This document shows, piece by piece, positions 15,601 to 19,471 of a stretch of DNA of 19,471 nucleotides; position 1 is the first letter of the stretch, and every line of letters begins with the position of its first letter. The notes beneath the pieces are model-generated. The model was not told the origin of the DNA. It ran no database searches and saw nothing but the letters and a program-made list of their open reading frames with translations. Location of the stretch: contig CAZYXP010000053.1 in the NCBI GenBank assembly GCA_964651325.1, forward strand, positions 1 through 19,471. The letters are read 5' to 3'. The position numbers and the translations under genes were made by a program. Source of the DNA: JADFOB01 sp964651325 (lineage in GTDB: Bacteria; Planctomycetota; Phycisphaerae; UBA1845).

Positions 15601-18312
15601 CACCACCAGCCCCGCGTAAAGTCCTGCCTGCTGGTGCGTCGACGGACCGAAGTGATCGTGCGTAAAGACCGTCCGCAGCGTCCGATCCTCACCCATGTTG
15701 TTCAGCACGTCGTCGGCGTACCAGCGTTGCACCGTGGTTTGAGCGCCGATCCATGCGCCGCTCGGGCCGGAACCGAAGAACGGATGGGGCCTGGCCACCG
15801 GACACTCAAACGTGCCGTCGCGCGGGTCGCCGGCAACGCATCCGTTGAATGCGCGGATGGCACCAATCCGCTCGCGCACCTCGCCCGGGCTGAATGACCC
15901 GTCCTCGTAGTTGTAGCCGTTCGCCGAACCGTCCGACGATGTCACATCGAACTTCACCAGATGAATATGCTGCCCCAGCACGTCAGTCGGGGTCCGAACT
16001 TGGAAATCATCCATCTCGTAGTAATTCGGTACCAGGTTGGTCAGGTGGTATTCAATGCAGTCGTTGGTGTTGGCGCGCATGAAGAGCGGCTCGGGCGCCT
16101 TGGTCCCGTCCAACGTCGACGTAACATCGTCCCACAGTGCGGTAAGCCGCGTTTGTGGAAAATGCCAGCCGATCTTGTTGAGCACCAAGTCCATCTGAAT
16201 GTCCGCGGCCTTGTAGGTCCTGAGCGTTCCCACGGAGTTGCCCAGGTCGTCGATGCAGGGATCGGCATAGGGGGCCCCCGCCACCGCCGCTAGCCCGTTG
16301 ACCACATAGTCCCCCGCGACCCCGTCCGTTGTGAAACTCGGGTGCAGACGTTGCGCGTGGTAGGTCATCGCCGCCTGTTCGACGGCTGTGCCTGACTCCG
16401 GCAGTTCTACGGCCTGCAATGTCAGGAGGTCCTTGGTAAAGTCGAGTCGCGTCTCGATGTGCATCGTCGTACCACCCGTCACAACATGCCGCGGCAGCCC
16501 GCCATCGTCCACCGTATCAAGCGGCGGGTGGGGGGCGCGGTGGCCTGCCACACCCGCGATGAAGAATGGGAAGCCCGGGTTGCCCGTGCCCGTGATCTGT
16601 ACTTGACCGCCCGGTCGGCCGGGCATCTGAACGATATCCACATCTGCCTCCGGCATCGGAGCCATGACCAACCCCGGAATGGGCACCACGGCCGGGATCG
16701 GCGTACCCATTGGAATCTCGCCGTCTGGAAGCGCACGCGCCCCGGGGGCCGGACGCCCGTTCCCATCCAGAAGCGTCCCCTCCTCGAACACGTCGTGGAC
16801 GCGCCACAAACTCCACATACCCTGCGCAAAATGCGGATAGAAATGGCAGTGGAAAATTGAATCGCCGACGGTCTGATTCCGGTTTCCGCTGCCGCGATAG
16901 GGTATTTCCATCGTGAACGCCGCGCCCGGGCCGAGCGCCTGGCTGTCCAGATATGCGGAGTTGTCGCTGTCCGGTGAATAAAGCCACTGGTGTGCATGCA
17001 AGTGGTGCAGGTGGATGTCCGCCGGCCCCCCATGCAACACCCGGAACTTCACATGATCGCCGATGTAGCTGTGGTACACGTTCGACGGGTCGTCCGGGTA
17101 CAATGCCACCGTCGCCTTCGGGCCGGGGTTCGCGTTCGCATTGGCCGGCACATCCACGATCATCGCAGGATCGCCAACCGCCCACGACGACAGGAAGAAC
17201 TCCTCATACTTGCAATCGGTGCAATCATGCATGGGTCCGAGGTTCCGCCGGTTGGACAGAATCTCCGATCCGATCCCGGCCGTCCCGTAATTGATCGCGA
17301 AAGCATCGCGGACGCTCTTGAGCGTGTGCTTGAACACTGGGTTCTGGTAGTCTGTGAAGACTTGACTCGCCTCAATCTCGTCATGATAGATGATCGTATA
17401 CTCACGAAACGATTGATCTCGATTGGGATAAACAGGATTGGGCGGATAGGTTCCCGCGGGAAACGAACCCCGTCCCGGCCCTGCGATGATGGCCGTTAGA
17501 TCGCTGTGCCGTATCTTGTTTCCACCATCCAACATGTGGAACATCGGCCGGCCCGCCTGTGCGTGTGCGGGAGGGTAGATGGCATCATAGTCGATGATCG
17601 GATGGTTACCCGCCGTTGTGCCGATTCGCGCCAGCTCGATGTCGTCTCGCGTGACCTGACTCCGGTACCATTCAGCCCCGGCAGGCTCCACGTTTACGGC
17701 ACCGAACAATCCCGCGGTCAATGATCCGCCGTTCCCCGGGCCGCCCGTGTTCGCGGCCGCGCTGTAGAGCAAATGTGTGCCTTCATGTTCCGCGTAGAAC
17801 GTATAAGTGTGCGACCCATCCGGCGGCACCAGACTGCTCGCATTCGTACCCACGTTCGAACCGTCGCTTGCGATGCCGTCCACCAACTGCAAGCCAATCG
17901 CAGACACCGAGGCCGTACGCGTGGCCGGCTGTTGCAAGTGGATGCGTGACGGGCTGAGCAGGTTTTGAAAGTTGATCTGCAGGCAGTCCCCCACATTCAT
18001 ACGCAGGACCATCGGTCGCGGGCGTTTGCCACTCCGTAGCCGGGCGTTGCCCGCCGACGCCGGCCCGCCGTCGATGGAAACCACGTCCTCAACCAGCGCA
18101 AAGACCATCCCTTGCGGTTGCGACGCGCCCAGCCGATTCCAAAAGAAGGGCTGGTCGAGCGCGACCACGTCCGCAGAAATCATCCGGTTGCACGTCTGCC
18201 CGCACACTGGCCCACCGACGCACAGGACCAGCAAAACGATCGCCCACGGACCCCGAAACACGCCCGCGGTTTCGGGTAAGCGTCTCGTTGGGATACCGCG
18301 ATTCGTACCCAT
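9691..18312 (-). CDS. Giant secreted MnxG/MofA-like multicopper oxidase fused to a di-heme MauG/cytochrome c peroxidase module, with dockerin-like and cohesin-like tail
   Basis: 2873 residues, ATG 18312 to TGA at 9691. AAGGAG lies 12 bases upstream, a long spacing, and no nearer start is seen. The signal peptide is hydrophobic at residues 22-38 with probable cleavage at VCG|Q; RR at 10-11 is only weakly Tat-like. Three cupredoxin pairs (about 40-510, 620-1215, 1216-1593) precede the rest. One full copper set is visible: type 1 H436, C489, H494, M499 (HCHFYPHFAQGM at 488-499), and trinuclear H439/H441, H488/H490, H782/H784 (HIH) and H885/H887 (HDH). Sites in the other cupredoxins are degenerate. 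Residues 1594-1680 are Cys-rich and about 1680-1935 form a choice-of-anchor L domain. A CCP/MauG module (1935-2462) has two heme motifs, CATCH at 1989-1993 and CVLCH at 2288-2292, and PYMHNG at 2404-2409. A DUF4215-like motif (about 2525-2560), a dockerin-like pair (2600-2669) and a cohesin-like domain (2689-2860) follow. A periplasmic or surface metal oxidase is likely; Mn(II) is the family-based guess for the substrate. Confidence 0.95.
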   Translation of the reverse strand: MGTNRGIPTRRLPETAGVFRGPWAIVLLVLCVGGPVCGQTCNRMISADVVALDQPFFWNRLGASQPQGMVFALVEDVVSIDGGPASAGNARLRSGKRPRPMVLRMNVGDCLQINFQNLLSPSRIHLQQPATRTASVSAIGLQLVDGIASDGSNVGTNASSLVPPDGSHTYTFYAEHEGTHLLYSAAANTGGPGNGGSLTAGLFGAVNVEPAGAEWYRSQVTRDDIELARIGTTAGNHPIIDYDAIYPPAHAQAGRPMFHMLDGGNKIRHSDLTAIIAGPGRGSFPAGTYPPNPVYPNRDQSFREYTIIYHDEIEASQVFTDYQNPVFKHTLKSVRDAFAINYGTAGIGSEILSNRRNLGPMHDCTDCKYEEFFLSSWAVGDPAMIVDVPANANANPGPKATVALYPDDPSNVYHSYIGDHVKFRVLHGGPADIHLHHLHAHQWLYSPDSDNSAYLDSQALGPGAAFTMEIPYRGSGNRNQTVGDSIFHCHFYPHFAQGMWSLWRVHDVFEEGTLLDGNGRPAPGARALPDGEIPMGTPIPAVVPIPGLVMAPMPEADVDIVQMPGRPGGQVQITGTGNPGFPFFIAGVAGHRAPHPPLDTVDDGGLPRHVVTGGTTMHIETRLDFTKDLLTLQAVELPESGTAVEQAAMTYHAQRLHPSFTTDGVAGDYVVNGLAAVAGAPYADPCIDDLGNSVGTLRTYKAADIQMDLVLNKIGWHFPQTRLTALWDDVTSTLDGTKAPEPLFMRANTNDCIEYHLTNLVPNYYEMDDFQVRTPTDVLGQHIHLVKFDVTSSDGSANGYNYEDGSFSPGEVRERIGAIRAFNGCVAGDPRDGTFECPVARPHPFFGSGPSGAWIGAQTTVQRWYADDVLNNMGEDRTLRTVFTHDHFGPSTHQQAGLYAGLVVEPAGSTWRHSETGEIMGTRGDGGPTSFRADILTTDPAHSFREFLLEFADYQLAYQAGGSGFPDPANAINATAKAPDFLCPNGLPAPCPEAVSNSGKATLSLNYRNEPSGTILPGAADVLGGRLIDPMTQDYTTGVSGDAAHLFRSIARANPAFNVQPSVYPPLTADVQNTDPFTPLLRAYENDPVQIRTLVGAHGNLHQFSIQGVKWLLEPSDPNSGFRNSQPMGISEHFEFLFTVPPSDGLAPSADYLYLAGAATGDLTGGGIWGLLRAYDGDVALRNDLLTLPNNPEGRAPLVNTADFVGVCPTSAPLRQYNVTAVTAEQSLSVGTLTYNARTTNGGPIHDPEAMLFFRSEDLDATLHPNPGVPIEPLILRANAGDCIEVTLFNEMDTTTAPFTGGQSASTEVALHPQLVAIDVATDNGINVGANAVQTVLPGSSHTYRWYAGQVVVNADGTRTAVPIEFGASNLMPADPIEQVAKGMIGGLIVEPLGSTWVADADSRASATVTKSDGSSFREFVLLFQDDIALQPQASFGPQKFTTAINYRTEPMWQRIGYDPNTTSLDQTGSMDLTSVLSNSQVQGDPVTPVFTAAVGEAVRFRVLHPGGNQDHVFQVHGHIWERAPYINASTEIGDNPLSEWEGARVGLGAAGHFDAVLKHGAGGAFGVPGDYLYRAFTSFEFDAGIWGLFRVACSTNADCDDGLFCNGQETCFVGTCLGGIPIDCNDGVVCTIDACNDATDSCDHTPDDTVCDDGLVCNGIETCDPVLDCLGGDPCPGLSTADLNSGLTPTNLVNSLAGFVGATVPDISNVTYAGANAAAGTFTGGSGIIGFFQNGVMLSTGVIADVIGPNTADNTTTDHGTPGDADLDLVTGGMTSDAAALEFDFICPGNTPGAGSTIVFDYVLASEAYNELVGSPPTEALGFFLNGTNIAVLQDGITPVSTETVNCGSPYAPPGGGPECDQFVNNDCNDIPPGTFPCEGNRATEMDGMTTVLTAQGALLPGVNQINHLKLVIADTALGVPDSAVFILAGSLECRNLNFPPVPRSLKAIPAPEPVNLLDFVKDKDAAIVLGKSLFWDMQTGGDGMQACATCHFNAGADARIRNTLHPGANGLFNVGGPNYTLQSTDFPFASSPSPLDADDIVGSQGVVRRDFTAVVPGGVEDDGVPIPDPVHNVGGINTRRVTARNTPSVINAVYDVRSFWDGRANFVFNGVNPFGLRDPNNPTVLEVQLDGSLLPASVVIEKASLASQAVGPPNNDTEMSWNGRTFPELGRKLLSLQPLARQAVDPTDGVLGGMADPSGRGLATTYETMIQNAFWEKYWDSNVLTPDGFTVMEANFSLFFGLAVQVYEATLVSDDSPFDRFRDGDPNALTQQQKDGLDVFMGPGLCVLCHKGAEFTGASQSAQLLLGRFETELLEPMVMGDGTAAVYDTGFYNIGVRPTSDDLGAGGTDPFGNPLSFTRLSQQGVNIGPPFNFPAPVDPLQRVAVDGSFKVPSLRNVELTGPYMHNGGMETLEQVVEFYTRGGDFPDVNIADLAPLIQTLPLTALDRANLVAFLQSLTDERVRSQEAPFDHPQLFIPHGHVGDDVAVVDDGNGAGVDCLVELPAVGANGTTPAPLSASCLVLCGNGVIDLAEDCDDGNTVNGDCCSSTCQFEAFDAPCSSGIPCESSSCDGAGFCQAGATACADPCEQCNPSLNACAWCVFDHNFSGATDGLDFAFFSGCFGGCYSSADPCIAANYDQDVFGCVGGGDFGGFSGCFGLTCGQCANCWGPTGANSNAGNSGGEPASGIQAAIQLVAVTVPTAEDFSPTLPSSVERLDLNESFELEIWVTRGGSAVGSGDALASVYVDVHYDPKLLSVQNIVPGRWFETFGRGVIDTKGHVQAVGGCAPLGDGSIGTDGGWVRVATVRMRVGLRGTAAVTVAPAFRPFGVSLHGRLGDVPPSQIKFGGVTLNLGAARRPEGKAEYVRIPRGRG

Positions 18313-18324
18313 CGTCGATTCTAG

Positions 18325-18330
18325 CTCCTT
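18325..18330 (-). promoter_or_regulatory. Shine-Dalgarno candidate for the oxidase gene, unusually far from the start
   Basis: AAGGAG on the minus strand ends 12 bases before the ATG at 18312. The spacing is longer than the usual 5-9, but no in-frame ATG, GTG or TTG lies between, and the signal peptide begins correctly from 18312. Confidence 0.5.
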
Positions 18331-18445
18331 CTCGCGTACGCAAAGTGCGCTTCAACACACGCACATGCGGCGCGTACCTTCAGCCTGCGCGCCGCGTTGC
18401 GGATTCCCGCTTCACGCCGTTTCGTTTCGTGCGTACATTGGTGCC

Positions 18446-18479
18446 ACCGCCCCGGCATTCTAAGGCCGGCGCTGGCGGT
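18446..18479 (-). promoter_or_regulatory. Bulged GC-rich inverted repeat around a -10-like sequence in the leader of the oxidase gene
   Basis: On the minus strand ACCGCC-AGCG-CCGGC-CTTAGAAT-GCCGG-GGCGGT forms two stacked arms of 6 and 5 bp, with a four-base bulge and an eight-base loop. The loop holds TAGAAT (18457-18462), which matches five of six bases of a sigma70 -10 box. A matching -35 is poor: TTGAGC is 20 bases away. If the -10 is real, transcription would start near 18450, giving a leader of about 138 nt, and the palindrome would be an operator-like site. If the start lies upstream, it is an RNA hairpin. There is no T-run, so it is not a terminator. Confidence 0.35.
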
Positions 18480-19177
18480 ATTGCTCAATCACAACACTTC
18501 AAGAGGAGGCTGGAATTGACCCAGCAATCAACAGTGAAATGCGGGCATGACCCAATCCAGGTTTGAAGTTGAGGCAAGGAACCAACGCGTTCTCCAGCCC
18601 CACCCGGTTCGGACAAACAGTCAGCCTACTGACATGCTTGATTCAATGCAAGGGGTAAGCATAGGATTTCCTTTTTTTTTGCATACACCAGCAAGAGATT
18701 CTTTGGTGCCATGTGATAGGCATGGTATGTTCTGAAGCGCCGGGCGCACGACACGGCAAACGACGAGCGGCGCGTCGTCCTGAAAAATAATCCATTGCTG
18801 ATATGCGAGCGCTCTTCGCGTTTGCGCCGCGCGTCCGGAAGACAGTCAACCCAGTAAAATGACTAGACCATTCCTCTTGCACATGTCAATATTGGACGGT
18901 CCGAGTACCTATGCGAACATCTCGCGTTTCTTGATTTGCCCGATAAGACTTGACGCCATAAGTAATTGTGTTGCGCTCAACCATGTGGCGCCGTGCCGCG
19001 CGCCAATCAATCTAGCGTACTCCATGACGCGGCGCCGCGACGTTGATCCTCAAATGCAAGGAACGCCAGCAATACGGCCGTGCTCGACCAACGCGAGGAT
19101 AACGGTTCGGCACACCCTTGCTTGCCGTCTGCCGCCCGCGCTCCCCGTACAGATCACGACCGGGTCAAGCAAATGGA

Positions 19178-19206
19178 TTGATAGGCGGGCACGCGCGCGT
19201 TAGGAT
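19178..19206 (+). promoter_or_regulatory. Sigma70-type promoter reading rightwards
   Basis: TTGATA (19178-19183), a 17-base spacer, then TAGGAT (19201-19206). The -35 matches five of six and the -10 four of six consensus bases, at ideal spacing. The expected start near 19213 would give a short leader before GGAGGA (19231-19236) and the ATG at 19243. This fits the edge gene that follows. Confidence 0.55.
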
Positions 19207-19228
19207 TTCGGTAGGTGATTGAGCGGTC

Positions 19229-19471
19229 ATGGAGGAATGCCGATGGGCATATCGCAGATTCAACCGGCACCAAACGGTTCTAACGAGTCGAAGCACCAAT
19301 GGGTGATTCACCAAAGGCAACCCCGGCGGGCCCGGAAACCCGCGCGCCAAGCAGGTCGCGCTGGTGCGCTCGATGCTCCTGGACGCCGTGACCGAAGACG
19401 TTATCCGGGCCATCGTCCAAACGCTGGTGCAGAAGGCGAAGGACGGGGATGTGGCCGCGGCCCGTGAACTG
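19229..19471 (+). pseudogene. Partial small gene with conserved GNPGGPGNP N terminus, apparently interrupted near its start
   Basis: From 19307 to the right edge one frame encodes 55 residues beginning FTKGNPGGPGNPRAKQV and ending GDVAAAREL. They resemble a small helical family, common in planctomycete genomes, that typically starts (G)RFxKGNPGGPGNPxA; its function is unknown to me. The residue before is a stop (TGA at 19304-19306), where an Arg codon CGA would restore the usual GRF. A well-supported translation start (GGAGGA, ATG at 19243, encoding MGISQIQPAPNG...) lies in a different frame, so a frameshift is the alternative explanation. An ATG at 19229 shares the conserved frame but runs into the TGA after 25 codons. 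No ATG start lies between the TGA and the conserved motif. The gene continues beyond the window. A sequencing error cannot be excluded. Confidence 0.5.

Larger units (their letters stand above)
18313..19177. other. Non-coding region upstream of the cluster
   Basis: About 865 bp between the divergent starts of the oxidase gene and the rightward edge gene. The first 230 bp are the oxidase leader, with the bulged hairpin and three GCGTAC copies (18334, 18372, 18431). Further right are a run of nine T (18672-18680) and a small 6-bp hairpin (18760-18778, ACGACG/CGTCGT). The frames here are short and their products look like nothing I know, and base composition drops locally toward AT. I see no gene, tRNA or insertion sequence end. 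Confidence 0.6.

Noticed and set aside
18489..18527. tRNA T-arm-like hairpin on the minus strand (GCTGG-GTCAATT-CCAGC followed by CTCCTCT)
   Set aside because: The first loop base is G rather than T, and no AGAGGAG-type 5' acceptor strand, D-arm or anticodon arm is found at the right distance upstream.
18634..18680. Possible rho-independent terminator: ATGCTT/AAGCAT stem followed by nine T
   Set aside because: The stem is AT-rich and only 6 bp, the loop is 17 bases, and the T-run begins nine bases after the stem. No gene ends just upstream on the plus strand.
18859..19203. 114-codon plus-strand frame in the right non-coding region
   Set aside because: Its product resembles nothing known and it runs through the predicted promoter of the edge gene. 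The antisense frames are also short and broken.

Overview
The window looks like bacterial chromosome from a Planctomycetota-type organism, or a similar lineage with very large, modular secreted proteins. This rests on domain style, not on a marker gene. The signs are giant exported proteins, Cys-rich 'CDDGxxC' repeats, 'DCNxNxxPDEC' repeats, FG-GAP/VCBS repeats, a choice-of-anchor L domain and degenerate dockerin-like C-terminal modules. The DNA is GC-rich. No rRNA, tRNA or CRISPR array was seen.

Four large genes lie head to tail on the minus strand, read from right to left. (1) 18312-9691 encodes a 2873-residue protein: a six-cupredoxin multicopper oxidase of the MnxG/MofA (Mn(II) oxidase-like) type, then a Cys-rich segment, a choice-of-anchor L domain, a di-heme MauG/cytochrome c peroxidase module, a DUF4215-like Cys-rich motif, a dockerin-like pair and a cohesin-like domain. 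(2) 9534-5605 encodes 1309 residues: a roughly 700-residue domain I do not recognise, Cys-rich repeats, then the same dockerin-like plus cohesin-like tail. (3) 5472-3526 encodes 648 residues: a probable seven-bladed FG-GAP/VCBS beta-propeller, 19-residue calcium-type repeats and a terminal dockerin-like module. (4) 3116 to beyond the left edge encodes a cohesin-like domain at the N terminus, a DUF4215-like motif and then eleven 58-59-residue, eight-cysteine tandem repeats. The gaps are 156, 132 and 409 bp, every gene has a signal peptide and most have a clear Shine-Dalgarno sequence. This suggests one transcriptional unit, or a coordinately expressed cluster.

The shared modules suggest that the four products meet outside the cytoplasmic membrane. 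Three carry the dockerin-like module and three carry the cohesin-like domain, and two carry both. My working model is a surface-assembled metal-oxidising complex in which a copper oxidase fused to a di-heme c-type module is the catalytic subunit. Mn(II) (or Fe(II)) as substrate is inferred from the family and not shown by the sequence.

The right end (18313-19471) holds a leader with a bulged hairpin centred on a -10-like sequence, then about 700 bp with no recognisable gene. After that a good sigma70-type promoter reads rightwards into a gene with a conserved GNPGGPGNP start, apparently broken near its N terminus and running off the window.
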